Positions 1-15,837 of a stretch of 64,000 nt of DNA are shown one piece after another. A program made the position numbers and the translations under genes. The stretch comes from Triplophysa rosa (lineage: Eukaryota > Chordata > Actinopteri > Cypriniformes > Nemacheilidae): the NCBI RefSeq assembly GCF_024868665.1, contig NC_079892.1, forward strand, positions 9,932,251-9,996,250, given 5' to 3'. The stretch's first letter is position 1. Every line of letters begins with the position of its first letter. The notes beneath the pieces were generated by a model, which saw only the letters and a list, made by a program, of their open reading frames with translations, ran no database searches and was not told where the DNA came from.

Positions 1-54
1 GTCAGGGTGCTTGACAGTTACTTTAGAAAGTTCCAGACCTCGAAATCTTTCCAT

Positions 55-392
55 TTTTAAAGGAACAGTTCACCCAAAAAGGAAAATTCTATCATCATTT
101 ACTCACCCTCAAGTTGTTCCAAACCTGTGTAAATTCCGTTGTTCTGCTAAACGCTAGGAAATATATTTGGAAGAATGTTTGTAAGCAAACAGATCTGGGG
201 CACTATTGTCTTCCATAGTAGGGGAAAAACCACTACAGTAGTCAATGGTGGCCCAAAACTGTTTGGTTTTCCATATTCTCCAGGTTCTTCTTTTGTGTTC
301 AACAGATCAAATAAATGAATACAGGTTTGGAACATCTTGAGGGTGAGCAAATGATGACAGAATTTTCTTTTTTGGGTGAACTATCACTTTAA
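55..392. repeat. Angel-like palindromic MITE, near full length
   Basis: The left end reads AAAGGAACAGTTCACCCAAA and the right end is its approximate reverse complement, ending in GGGTGAACTATCACTTTAA. The two arms pair along most of the length (for example TTTACTCACCCTCAAG against CTTGAGGGTGAGCAAATG). This hairpin-forming short element is very common in cyprinid genomes. The short open frame inside it is incidental. Confidence 0.85.
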
Positions 393-462
393 CACGCCAA
401 GATGAAACGCCTGCCTCAATTTTAATAGACAACCCTCTTAAAGTGCATGCGAACTAAGGTCA

Positions 463-530
463 GAGCCGTGGCCTAGTGGACGCATTGAGGCTTGGTGCTC
501 ACTTGGAAGATGTAGGTTCGAACCTCTCTC
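463..530 (+). repeat. tRNA-derived SINE head
   Basis: A box-A-like TGGCCTAGTGG lies at 469-479 and a box-B-like GGTTCGAACCT at 515-525. The spacing of about 36 bp is typical of an internal RNA polymerase III promoter. There is no clean tRNA cloverleaf and the downstream sequence is unrelated to a tRNA, so a SINE head is more likely than a tRNA gene. The SINE body probably runs to about 700, but I cannot fix its end. Confidence 0.55.
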
Positions 531-700
531 TTTTTTTAACCAATGGCACAGATGGACTGTCCTATACGGCTGGGCGAGGGGGTTCAAATGCAGATTTTCT
601 GGCACTCTTTGCTTCCGAGAAGTTCATTGGTGTTGGCAGATGGCACTGGTTGTCTCATCAATCTGTTTTATGAGAAACAGGCAGAGCAGGTGCAGTTTTA

Positions 701-2239
701 ATGAATAAATCTACCCCAAACCTTCAAAAGGTGAAGATAAGGGTTTGAAATGCAAGAATGTAATTAGATCACCAGAAATCATTCGTTCCACCACATCATT
801 CCTAAACTGTGACTATATAGCGTCATCTGAGGTGTTTCTCAGGGCTGAATTTCATCTCGCTTTATGTAAATTTGTCTTAGTCCCCGACGGTTTATGCTAA
901 GCAGTGAGGTCAGCTTCGCATCCCGGGTGAAGATTTCCACCACTAAAGCTGACGTGTAGAGATAGTCGACATTATGTCAGGGTTATGCGTTTTCTCAAAG
1001 AGAAGCCGGACTCCCCGCCACTGTGATGGGCTCATTAAGCATCTTTAACATGAGGGAAAAAATGTCTGCTCAGAATCTGGGGGGGGTTTGAAGAACAGAC
1101 TCCAGTCTCAGTTACCTGTGGTGATGCTGCAGGTGTGAGTAATTGATTACGAGACAGGCATTTCACAACAGCAAACTCAGCAAAGAGAAAGAAAGACATC
1201 GAGCCATGTTACTTTGGATCATCATGGGACGGCCCGCAGAGCTTAATGGGAACAGTAGCTCGCAGCCGCAGAATCAGCCGTGCTGTGGGAGATATGCGTT
1301 ACGAAAGAGAGTGGAACTGAGTTTGTGCCTTAAAATCCTACTTTTTTAGACTTTGCATCTGACTGAAATTTTGGTTCATTTGAGGTGAATTGGGTTGTGC
1401 ATTGATGACTGAGCGAGCTCTATACTTCAAGATAGATTGCAAAGTTGTTGTGCTGTTGTTGAGAGTGCTTACAGTTTAATGGGTAAGAGAGTGTTGCGCT
1501 AGAAGCATCAAGGTCAGGGGTTTGAGATTTATTTTTACATAATAGGTATACCATAAATGTAAACAAATACATGCATCTGTGTCAACCTCTTTTGTTGGTC
1601 TTGGCATAGTACTCCTGTATTGCCGTTATGACTTTAGTAAGCCAAAAATAGAAACATGTCCTATTTGGGCAAATCGTATTCAGTGCTATTGAAGATTAGA
1701 TAAAGATATGAGATGAGTTTTTATTCGCAGAATACAACTGCTGAAAAAATGAAGAGACTGGGTTGGAATTGCAGAAATGCTTTTTAAAGGCAAAAATAGA
1801 GTGATCCCTTAATTTTTCTGCAGACGTATCTTGACATCCTCTCTTCCTCTGCTTGCTCAATGAGAAAATAGGTTGTTTTAGTTTACTATAAAATTAAAAC
1901 TTTGAAAAGGTTTCTGTTTATAGAAATAAAAAATATAGTGGTCAAAAAATGATTGAAAAAGCTTAATCTAAATGAAACTTTGAAATGTTACTGCAAAAAG
2001 GCACTAAAATTATAAAAAATAAATTAACCTTATAGTGCAACACTAAAAAAATAATAATAATAAAATAAAATGGCAATTGTCAAATTTGCTAAAAATTTAA
2101 CTGAAATTACCACAAAAACTAAAATTCTAAAAATAAACTAGTGGACTACTGTAACAATATGTTTAAGTCGGATCCTTTGAATTAATTAATTTAGACCTAT
2201 TTGAATCATTCATTCACAAATCAAACTGGTTTCTCACTT
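701..2239. other. intronic stretch, no gene recognised
   Basis: No coding signal. A weak tRNA-like segment near 1465-1530 (a GGGGTTTGAGATT box-B-like end) may be a decayed SINE. 1880-2160 is A-rich. Confidence 0.5.
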
Positions 2240-3510
2240 AAAGGTCCAGTGTATGAAATTTAGCGGCATCTAATTGTGAGATTGACCTATCGGTAAGCCC
2301 CTCCCCTCGAACGCAGATGAGCCAATGGCAGTTGAATATGAGTTGCACAGGGACTGGAACTCAGACAACTTTAGGTTTCAGTGCCATAGAGAAACATTGA
2401 TCCGAAGCTCTCATCGGTTTTATGGTGTTTAATGCTACAAAAATGATAAAACGATGTGCCTGGGGTACTTGTAACACTAATTCCAGGTGTCCTGGGAGCA
2501 TGAGGAGTGAAATTTATTTAATTCAATTTCCTAAACCCACACAAAAAGAGCAAATTGTTGGTGCAGTAACAATTAACTCGATTCAACCCCAATCCCAATG
2601 AAGACAAAAACTTTTATTTTCTGGTTGTCATACTTTCCCTAAGTTATAGTTTTCATCTGCAGATTGTTAATGGCATCTTGTGCTTCAGTATAGTATCTCT
2701 CGCTAAAACTTGTTAAGTTAGTGAGTCCATGCTAACGTACAAACCTAAAAGCAAACTGGTCTCACAGCATGTACATTGTAGGTCATAAACGAAGGTCTAC
2801 ATTTCAGTGTCTCTCCATATTAAACTGGTTAAATGTAAATTAATTGAATCTTACCCTGCGGTACATGAACAGTTGATCCGAGATGTTGTCATCTGCGATT
2901 GTGACAACTGTAACATGAGGCTTCTACCGCTTGCATCGTGATCTGTAAACCCTCTCTTCCAAATTAAATTTGTTATCCACCATATTTATTTTAAAATCGT
3001 TTATATCTCCATGGCATATTTAAGTCGAATTCTCTTCGATGACAGAGTGTGTCCAAAATGTACCAAAAACAACTTCGGACAAGGTTTTCACACTGACAGC
3101 TGCCATTGAAAGACATTAGGAACTCAGGTCGCTTGTCCGAGTTAGCAACAGTAACTTAGGGGGGCGGGGCTTACCGATAGGTCAATTTCAACCAACGGCT
3201 CACTCCACCCCTCCCTTCGAAGCACTACAATGGCTGACACAAAGCTAAGATGTTGTTACGTTTTTGCTTCTTTGCTGAAGGAGATAACGTCAATGCGGAA
3301 CACGCTCCGTAGAGCAGTTTGTCCCTTTAGGGCCACTGTAGAAACAACATGGTGAATTCCATGTATGTAGATAGAAATAGCTCATTCTCAGGTGATAAAA
3401 ACATAACGCTTCATTATATAAGGTCTTCATACACCTCTGAAGACATAGTTATGTATATTATATTGCATTTCTGTCAACGGATCCTCCAAAAAATTACACA
3501 CTGGACCTTT
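2240..3510. mobile_element. DNA transposon remnant with THAP-domain fragment
   Basis: The terminal inverted repeats are AAAGGTCCAGTGTA at 2240 and ACACTGGACCTTT ending at 3510. They are flanked by TTA on the left and AAA/TAA-type bases on the right. A second, inner inverted pair is TTGACCTATCGGTAAGCCCC near 2283 and its exact complement near 3166, so the last ~325 bp (from about 3187) may be a separate unit or a displaced end. The interior holds a THAP zinc-finger fragment on the plus strand. The TTA-type flank and THAP domain point to a Harbinger- or P-like cut-and-paste element, but the family is not settled. Confidence 0.65.
2443..2556 (+). pseudogene. THAP zinc-finger remnant
   Basis: Translation from the ATG at 2443 gives MIKRCAWGTCNTNSRCPG, followed about 10 residues later by an IQFPKP segment. 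This is the start of a THAP domain: the C-x4-C pair of the C2CH zinc site, then the hydrophobic-FPKP strand. THAP domains bind transposon ends in P-like and some Harbinger-like transposases. The second half (the RWxxxC..R segment and the distal C and H) is missing and the frame is not sustained, so this is a broken N-terminal fragment. It could instead have been captured from a host THAP gene. Confidence 0.65.
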
Positions 3511-5952
3511 AAAATAACAGTCATAAGCTAACAAGAGACGAAGACAGTTAGTAAATAACTTCTGTTCCACACAAGAAAAGCCGTCGTCTGACTTAAGAAG
3601 ATTTAATGCTCGAGTCATCTGAAGGCCTTTTATGATACATTTATGATTCTTTCTTTTGATTCCAGACCCAGTCTCCATTCACTTTTCATTACACAGAATT
3701 TTTCTTTGGTGAACTGTTCCTTTTATCCCAAGCCACTGCAAGCAAACCGTCCCTCCTCTCAAGAATGCCTCCTAAAAGACTAGTCACAGAGATTTGAACG
3801 TTTTCCAAACAAACGAATGCGAGCAAACAAACACAAACAGAGCGCGAGCGATCGTCTGTTTTCTTACAAACACGCGCTCCGCTGTACAGCTACAGAGGCA
3901 GTCTGTTAAATCTACTGTATAACACATAACCAGAAGGAGCTGGTCACACACGGTTTCACATACTTTTCACAATCATGTAACAAGATTCCTCAGACTGATG
4001 AGACATTTCAGAGAGACAGATTGTACCGTTTTAAATAACGCATAACTGCGAGCACAACACGAATGGGCGCGTGGTTGTTCCCCAGAGGGAAAAAAACGAA
4101 CGTTTGTTTTCCACATCCATAAAACTGCTATTTTTTCTGAAGAAGCAAATTGTATATTGCCGTCATTTTTCATGATTATTGTTGCTTACGCGCCATTTAC
4201 ATAAAGATTATATTGCAGCGCTAGTGTGAGGAACCTTCTAAACAGCGTGGTAATAATGTAGCGGGCATTCGGTATGATGAAGAGGGTCACTTTGCCACAC
4301 TGCAAGGCTTCATTGCATGCCAATCAGGCCGAGAGATGAAAATTAATAGCATCTGGTTACTGCTTGTTTATTCACGAGTATAATTAACTGCCTGTTATTA
4401 CTGTTCTGGAGACCGCTTCGTTTTTAACCACTGATAAGGGGTGCGTTTCTAAAGGGGGAGAGCGGAGATCGTGTCCGAGGATGATTTGCACGGAATACAT
4501 TATGCATTTTTCAGCGTGATGTCGAGTTGACTTTTATGTTTGGGTTTTGAGGAGAAAAGAACACATGCGACCATTCTGAATGAGCGCAAATGTATTTGTC
4601 TCTGTAACTGGCTGTTTCAAAGGAAACAGAACCTTCAAACTGCGTCTACATAATACATCATTAGTTATTACTGTTGTATTTAATATTATGCTTTGAAATG
4701 AAGCACAATGGCTGTTTCACCCCATATGGTTAAACAGTAGGCCATCCACAGTCAAGAGTCAGTGAACAATAGCTGAAATGTAAAAAGATAAAATTATGAA
4801 CAATAATTGGAGTTGGGACCAGGAGTTCAAAGAAATTGAGTTGAAAAGATTTGGAACGCTACCAAAACTATATTTGTATTTGTGATTTTGCATGCAGCAT
4901 AATGGAACTACGATGGTTTTATTGGACATCACTCTTAAAACTGTTGTGTTTAAAATAACACGATCTGTCTATTATTGAACACATCTTTGTGTCTAGTTAA
5001 GGACACAAAGTTAAACACATTTTGTTTTACTTTGAACTCCACCTTGTCCCTTTCATTTATTTAACAAAAAAGCATTACAAAATTACTCATTTCTGTGATA
5101 TTTCTGGAAAAACATATTTTGTGTTATTTTTAACACAACTCGTTGTCACTTTAACACAAATTGAACACAAAATGACACACAATATGTTAAAAATGACAAA
5201 TAATGTGTTAAATAGCATAACACAAACAATGGGTTGAATATTAACACACCCTTTTACATTATTTGTAAATTTTACTTACATTTCCGTTAACGCTAAAATA
5301 AAACTCAAGAAGAAAAAAACATCTACGCTGACTCACAGCTGAGCGCTCGCACTCACGGGACCAAACACGTCTGATGATCTCAGAGGAACGATTTTAATCA
5401 CTCGCATGTGCCTCATCTTGTAATTGTATTGTCATAATTAGAACATAATTAATGTGGCACGTCAACGTCTACATGAGCAACGGGTGCAATAAACTGCAAT
5501 AATGAATCAATCATGCAGCACGAGTTGACCGCGACACCGTTATGATGCTGGCAGTGAGTCCATTACTCGACCTATTCCTGTAATTACATCCCTCTGCTTT
5601 CAAGACCCATTCTTTTCATTTAGCTCTTTTCTTTACAGATAAGCTTCTGTGCAATTGTGGTTTCTTGTGGAAGTGTGCTATCGGTGATGCTATGTATTAC
5701 TGTGTGGGAAGGAAAATATGGGCCATTAAAACCCATGTGATGTGTAGAGAAGTGAATTATGGGTAAACAACAATGAGCACAGGTCCCCAAAGCAGAGAAG
5801 AAGATTAAGTAAGTGTGCGTACAGATTTTTAGTTCCAGATTAAATCCAGATTCTTTGAATTTTTCCACTTATGATTGAAATTCTTTTCATGAGTTGTCCT
5901 ATCTCTGCTACTTATATTTGCAAGTTTTATATACTTGCAAATATAAAAGTAT
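3511..5952. other. intronic stretch with small repeats, no gene
   Basis: 3678-3724 resembles one end of an Angel-like MITE. 4980-5250 is a loose array of AACACA/TGTGTT words typical of a fish interspersed repeat. 5911-5945 forms a hairpin (TATATTTGCAAG and its complement). 4180-4500 is less repetitive but I cannot assign a function to it. Confidence 0.45.
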
Positions 5953-6220
5953 TTGTTCTGCTGAACACAAAGGAAGAATTGTCAGTAGAATTTAGAAGAA
6001 TGTGTGTAACCAAACAGATCTCATCCCCCATTGACTCACATAGTATTTATTTTCCCTGCTATGGCAGTCAATGGGGGATGAGATCTGTTTGGTTACTGAC
6101 ATTCTTATAAATATCTTCCTTTGTGTTCAGCAGAACAAAGAAATTTATACAGGTTTGGAAGAACCTGAGGGTGAGTAAACGATGACAGAATTTTCATTTT
6201 TGGATGAACTATCCCTTTAA
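5953..6220. repeat. Angel-like MITE, left end truncated
   Basis: Matches the family from TTGTTCTGCTGAACACAAAG through the central palindrome around a repeated CAATGGGGGATGAGATCTG and its complement, to the right end TTTTTGGATGAACTATCCCT. The outer ~100 bp of the left arm is missing. Confidence 0.8.
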
Positions 6221-7039
6221 CATAATAAACATGTAAAGACAAAATAACAAAAATAAACCAAGTTGAAGCTTGCTATACTTTCTGCTTTCTGTAAACATGC
6301 TGAATAGTGTTCAGCATTGCAAAACCTAAGCTCAACTCTCCTTTGATGGGTGTAAGCTAAAAATGCAAGATGGGTTTTTAGATGTGCCTTTCCAACACAG
6401 TCCGATTCCCTTTCCATCTCACTGTCAAAGCATGTAATTCAGTCACAGTGACGCTTTGTGTACAGCAACATTGATCAGCAAGCTCGGAAAAGCTTCGTAC
6501 CACAAATCAGTATGATGGTATGCTTCCTTTCTCAACTTGTATTTTTTCTTCACAGTTTTCCATCAAACATCAGAAGTCTAGACCTAATAAGGACATCACG
6601 CACTTTTTCCTTGCCTATTTAAGAGTTTGATGTACTATCACAACACCAAAATCCAACCAGACCATTTACTACACTAAATCTGCAAAAACATATTTCGTAA
6701 TTATTCTGTTATTGGCGCCACAATTATAAGCACATTAACATATTGGTTATCACGTTTACACAGTGGCGTCCTAAAAGTATACAATTACTAGTATAATGCT
6801 TTTATTTTTCATTTTTCTACTTTAATACCTTTTTGTTTGGAATTTGTAATAGTCCTTTTGCTTTAATGACATCATGCACACGTGCTGCTTCGCATGTTTG
6901 TGCAAAAACTGTTATCACAGCATGATCCGACAAAAAGAATCTTATGTGCTTCAATCGAAGCAAAAACATCTGAGCTTTTGTTTACAGGAGTTAACAAGGG
7001 CAATCTCTAGTGACCTACACTGTAAACAAATGATGCCTT
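6221..7039. other. intronic stretch, nothing recognised
   Basis: AT-rich, without sustained coding frames or clear terminal repeats. Confidence 0.5.
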
Positions 7040-8630
7040 AAAGTGATAGTTCACCCACAAATGAAAATTCATTTGCTCACCCATTTGTCATTTCAAACCC
7101 GTGTGACTTTCTTTCTTCCATAGAACACAAAAGAAGATATTTTGAAAAATGTTGGTAACCAGGGCTCTAGACTCATTTTTCCCACTTTCTCAGTTGGTCG
7201 CACCAACTTACAATTTGGTCGCACCCATCATAATGTCCTTGCATATGACCTCAGTTGATTAAACGTTCTGTTAATTTGTCACTCTGTCTTTTAAAATAGT
7301 TGGATATAGAACGCTTCATATTTGCGCTTTAACACTAGCGAGCCCAATAAATCCAAAATGAATGCAAAGAAACTTTGTATTTGTTATTTTATACAGTTTT
7401 ATATTCAAGTTAATTATTGACACAAATATAACCTGTCACTCTTCACAATCCTCATTTATTGCCCTCTTTACAAAAAGCTGTAATTTTGCCACTGCCTTCT
7501 TTATTTTTACCACATAAAATTAAATGAAATTAGCTACTGTAGCTCAAAACTCAAATGTAACTCTGAACTAAATTATATATTATATATGTACTTTATTACT
7601 ACACATTGTCATAAATAAACTTTAAATACTAAATCTTACTAACCACTGTTGTTAAATGGTCTAAGCACGCTTGTGTTCTTAGGTGTTTTGAGTGACGGAC
7701 TTGATGGGTTCAGATAGTGAGTCTCGTGAGTTCAGTGTTTGATGTGTTTGATATACGAGTTGTTTCAACAAAATGAGTCATCACGTCGCGAATCGGACAT
7801 TAGCGGACATTGACGCGCTGTTTGTTTTTCACAGCTGTTAGGACATCGCAAAAGATAGAAGTTAACACAGAAAACACTTAGGATTAGGATTTTCCCTTTA
7901 TGTCAGCTGCATGTGCGGAACACTTGTCAGGGAAGAAAAGGCAACATGTTTTTGAGCACATTAACACTCAATTCAGGTAAAATATATTCTCCGAATGCGT
8001 CACGTGAAACATTGATTCTGACTTCCAAGCTTGCTTTTGATTAAAGTGTGAGGGAGAGAGACAGTTCAGAAACCAACGTGTTTGACTTCATTAATCGCTG
8101 CGGAGAACGATCGGAAAATATGACATCAATGTTCCGTGAGAGCGTTTTAAAAGCATATGGAGCGCTCTTTCCCGCGATGCTTTTATGCTGTTCGGTCTGC
8201 GCAACACCGAATGAAGTCAAACACACACTTTAGTTTGGAGACGAGGGAGTGCACGAGCTCTCTGCTCGCTCTTTCCTGCAATTATCACAAGCGCGTCATT
8301 CACTACTCGTAAATCACATTAAATGTTCAAATAAGTCTTTGGCGGGGCAAAATTTCGTTTTACGCACTCGCACCAATGCGACCCTGTGAAATTTTTCCTC
8401 GCACATTATAAAAAAACAATCACATTTGCGAGCATATTGGTCGCAGTCTAGAGCCCTGGTAACCGAATAGCGACGGCACCCTTTGACTTGCACTGGTTTT
8501 GTGTCCGTACAATAGAAGTGAATGGGTGCCGCTGCTGTTCGGTTACCAACATTCTTCAAAATATCTTCACACAGGTTTGAAATGTTGACGGAATTTTCAT
8601 TTTTGGGTGAACTATCACTTTTTTTTTTAA
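7040..8630. repeat. Angel-like MITE interrupted by another element
   Basis: The left half, 7040-7160, begins AAAGTGATAGTTCACCCAC. The right half, 8458-8630, ends TTTTTGGGTGAACTATCACT. Removing 7161-8457 and one copy of GGTAACC restores a continuous family member. Confidence 0.8.
7161..8457. mobile_element. hAT-like nonautonomous element inside an Angel copy
   Basis: The terminal inverted repeats are AGGGCTCTAGACT at 7161 and AGTCTAGAGCCCT ending at 8457. They are flanked by the direct repeat GGTAACC (7154-7160 and 8458-8464). With CAGGG ends the flanking match would be only 5 bp, so an 8-bp hAT duplication is suggested but not exact. Both subterminal regions carry the word TTGGTCGCA in both orientations, a pattern expected of transposase-binding sites. 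No transposase frame survives. Confidence 0.7.
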
Positions 8631-11992
<3,362 letters not shown>

Positions 11993-12488
11993 ACAGCTCC
12001 GAAAAAAATAGACAATTTTTAAATTATTTTTAGTTTTTCAGAATTTACTATTTATAGGTATGTGTTTAGATAAATGATCATTTTTGTTTCATTCTGAACA
12101 CCTAACAATATTTCCCTTAAATTTCAAATAAAAATAATGTTTCTATTTCCATTTATTTACAGAAAACTGTAAACAGGTCAAAAGAACAGAAAAGATGCTC
12201 TGTATTATTTCAGACCTCAAACACCGCAAAGAAAACCAATTCATATTCACTTTTAAGCAATACGATAGTAATATTTCTACATGTATTTACAATTTTATTT
12301 ATTATGTGATATCCTGGATTTTTATTACAGTTTTCATGTGTCTTGTCACACTGTCAGTCTTTCACATTGCTGTTGGATGACTTTGTCACTTCTGAGGTAT
12401 GACCTTGCTGAAATTCAACAGACACAATGGCCACACTGCTGATAAAATGAAAATCATATGTTCTCTTGATTATTTTTATTTGGCTGTA
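11993..12488. repeat. MITE with ACAGCTCCG-A-rich ends, copy 1
   Basis: Begins TACAGCTCCGAAAAAAATAG and carries an internal stretch (ATTGCTGTTGGATGACTT) found in reverse orientation at about 39008-39500. The two copies define a family; the right end is approximate. Confidence 0.55.
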
Positions 12489-13346
12489 CGTAGGTGCAAT
12501 GGTGCCTTACATTTTATGACCACTACAGGTTCTGAACAAACAAGACACATTGGTTTATTAATTAAAACAGAGAGAACTAAATCATGCAGTTCATATCTGT
12601 CTAATCTATTTAAAGGTTCAATTTTTATCATCAACATTAAGTCCCTGTGTCACTGTGCTGATGAGCTGATAACACTAATGTGAATAACTAAAATAAATGT
12701 GCATTTTAGTAACTGGACCATCAAAATCAGTCTGATATATTTGATGATTAAAATACGACCCACGGGAGTCCTATTCTAAAATATCAGGCTTATTTTCTAC
12801 TTCGTTTTTGGAAAAGCGTCAAAAGTTAAAGAACACAAAGAGAGTTTAAAGCAATTGCGACACATGATTGTGGCATTTCAAACGGCACAATTTGACTGTC
12901 TGTAATTTTGCTATTTCATGGCTGCGTTATTCTGAAAGCATCTGCGGTCATCAGACGTCTCATGAGTCCTGTCTGAAAGGTGAAGAATGACGGTGAGAGA
13001 AAGTCTTGCAGTTTTGAGATTTCATGACTGCACATGACTTCTACATACAGATGTTACACGACTGGCCTTACAACAGGCTATACAACAGTACCAGAGATTT
13101 GGCATTGGCGATAAACCAACTCAAAGTTGATTTGAATCCCAGCTTGAGGTCCGATCCCTCTATTTCCTGTCAAAATCTCTAATGTCATGTAAAAAAAAGG
13201 TACGAAAGCCCCAAAATATAACTAATGAATGCTGAATATGAAGTAGGAAAGTCCCACACTTAATTTCACGGTTTTGATACGTAAGTTTGTTTACTACATT
13301 TGCATTGGCTAGACCACCCTGAAAAATATTAGTTTAAGTCATATTT
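12489..13346. other. intronic stretch, nothing recognised
   Basis: AT-rich non-coding sequence without clear repeats. Confidence 0.45.
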
Positions 13347-13898
13347 AAAGGGGTCATATGACACGGCTAAAACGAACATTATTGTTTGTTTTAGATGTAA
13401 TGCAATGTGTATACACGATTTAAGGTTCAAAATGCTGTATTTTCCACATACCGTGCATGTTTGTATCTCCTCTTTGCCCCGCCTCTCTGAAACACGCAGA
13501 TTTTTTAAAAAGCTCATGGCTCTGAAAAGCGAGGTGTGCTATGATTGGCCAGTTAACCAGTGTGTAGTGATTGGTCGAATACTGCAAGCGTGTGACGGAA
13601 ATGTAACGCCTCTTACCATATTTGGAACATCAGGTTCCAAAGCAATTGTACTGACAGGTACGCCCACCTTACTTGCGTGTACATTGTCAACTCAAACCAC
13701 GAACTGATGTAGATTTGTGGGGGTGTGGTTACACGAGGCGTTTCAGGCAGGTCTGGGTGAGCATTCGCTTTTCGATAGAATCCATCTTTTGTTCCGGCAC
13801 TTTAATTTTTGCAATTTTACGTGTCTAATACATGCATGGGCAACTTATAACACACCAAAGACACAGAAAAACACGTGTTTGAGCCATTTGACCCCTTT
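13347..13898. mobile_element. MITE with AAAGGGGTCATATGAC ends
   Basis: The left end AAAGGGGTCATATGAC and right end GCCATTTGACCCCTTT form imperfect terminal inverted repeats, flanked by TTA/TAA bases. This suggests Harbinger-type insertion. The 100- and 67-codon open frames inside show no known domain; the interior has CCAAT-like ATTGGCCAG and ATTGGTCG words. Confidence 0.7.
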
Positions 13899-14094
13899 AA
13901 GCAAAACAAGAAACAATTAAAACAAAAAACCTAAAAATGTACCTAGAAAGTTTTGGTGATGTTTGTCTTTTCTCATTCAAATAGATTAGAGCTGTCCCAT
14001 ACCCATTCATTGCACGTTAGCAAGATGGCCACCAAAAAAAAAAAACCTTACCACAGCTAAACTTCTGTTTCAAAGTAACCCCAACCGCCCTGAG

Positions 14095-15829
14095 CAGAGC
14101 CGGCCCAAGGCCATTGGGGCTATGGGGGCCCCCAAGACTCTTAAAAAAATAAAAATAAACGATGTCATTTCATGTACTCTTGGGCCGTTTCTTGACATCG
14201 TTTTTTTTTTTTGACATAATATTTCAATGGATATAGGTAATGATACAAAATGCTTTATTCAATGATGAAAAAAGAACGCAATATTATGTTAACGGGCTGC
14301 TGCAGCAGGATGCATGCACAGCTAGAGTATGACTGATTGACGTAATTGAAGTTGATTGAAGAATTTCAACTCAATAATGTAACAAAAAAGGACATATCCT
14401 TCTGGTGCAGAGAAAAGAAAAAGGGAGAAAACCAAGGAAGAGAAAAAACAGCAAGATAAAGGTAAGTTGAGAAAGTGAATATAAACTAAATAGGCTTAGC
14501 CTAGTTAGCCTAGTAAACTATATTGCAAGTTAAAGTTAGCTGGCTAGTTAATTAAGCAAGCAAGAAAGTATGTTTAATTAAACATCCACAAATATCTGTG
14601 CAATCTTAATATATTATAATACACAACATATTACTTAGCTGGTTTTAAAAATAACTTTCCTGGATTATATTTCTGTAAAAAAATACGCTTCTGTTTCATA
14701 AACTTGGTAGTGATAATAAAAAATAAGCTTCTGTTTTATAACTTTGGTACTGATAAGTTTAACATTACTTACATTAGCCTACCTTTGGGGTCTTTGCTAT
14801 TATATTCCAGTATCATTATGCCTCAATGTTTTAGGTTGCCCACAGCGGTGCTGTGTTATATAGTTTGACTTTAAAATAACTGCTGTTTGTTGTTGTTGTT
14901 GAAATACCATTTTTTATGTTAATATAACATTCTGTTCATTCAACAATGGAGATTTTCCGAACTCAAACTGATTAAAAACTATTTGAGATCTTCCATGGCT
15001 CTAGAAAGACTCAGTGGACTTGCACTAATTAGTATTAATAACAAAATTGCCCGTCAGATATCTTATAGTGATATCATAAACGACTTTGCCTCCAGAAAAG
15101 CCAGGAAACACAAATTCTATGGAGGAAAGCGGAATATTGAGGTGGTATGTAAAGTTGAGTTAGTTTGTCTAAAATAAAGTGTTTATTTTAGAAACCTATT
15201 TTCATTTTTTTCATTACAATTGTATCTATTTTTCATATAAGAAGATCCTGTTTGCATTTGATTTTATTTGTAGTTGATTGCTTTATATTTTATTCTTGAA
15301 CCACCTTGTTACAGATCAATCTGATCTGTTCATTTTGTTATTATTTTATTATTTAGTTTAATATTGTCCATTTTGTCCATTTAAATTTATTTTTATATAA
15401 AAAGATACTGATTATCTTAAGTAATTTTATTTGTAGTTGATTGTATTGCACTTGTTGCACGTTGCTAATTTTTCTAATCAAAAGTAATTAAACTGGTTAA
15501 CATGTTTACAGTAAATCCATTGTCCATTTAGTTAATTTTCAGTACACTACTTTAAGTATGCCAATTGGTACTGCAAGACTTTGAATGTGCAAATTAACAC
15601 CTGACCACTCCTGTGGGTTTGCTACCGTTACAATTAAAATCCGTAGAAGGGTAAAAACATTGGTATGACGCAAGGAACACAGCTACAACAAACAAAATTG
15701 ATAATGGGTGTTTTAGATTTATAGTGTGCGAATAATCAAGGATTGACAATAATTAGTCATATTGGTGGCACAGAGGGGCCCCCAAATAAAATTCTGCTTA
15801 GGGCCCCCTGAAGGCTTAGGCCGGCCCTG
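14095..15829. mobile_element. hAT transposon relic with 8-bp target duplication
   Basis: Starts CAGAGCCGGCCCAAGGCC and ends with the inverted counterpart GGCTTAGGCCGGCCCTG. The 8-bp duplication GCCCTGAG is perfect at 14087-14094 and 15830-15837. The 8-bp duplication and CAG-type ends are hallmarks of hAT elements. At 1.7 kb it is internally deleted compared with an autonomous element of about 3-4 kb, but it keeps a C-terminal transposase fragment on the plus strand. Confidence 0.88.
14950..15176 (+). pseudogene. hAT transposase C-terminal dimerisation fragment
   Basis: The plus-strand frame beginning at 14950 reads RFSELKLIKNYLRSSM, then LERLSGLALISIN, then a basic tail containing FASRKARK. 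This is the layout of the hAT C-terminal dimerisation (hATC) domain, close to the ZMYM1-like subgroup: F-S-LK-IK-YLRS followed by a RLSGLALLSI helix. No N-terminal zinc finger or DDE catalytic segment is present upstream inside the element, so it cannot encode an active transposase. The relevant frame has no stop until 15174. Confidence 0.75.
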
Positions 15830-15837
15830 GCCCTGAG

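Noticed and set aside
463..530. tRNA gene
   Set aside because: The A and B boxes are present but the acceptor stem and anticodon arm do not form a convincing cloverleaf, and fish SINEs commonly carry such heads.
13405..13920. Overlapping 100- and 67-codon frames
   Set aside because: They lie wholly or mainly inside the AAAGGGGTCATATGAC MITE and match no protein family.
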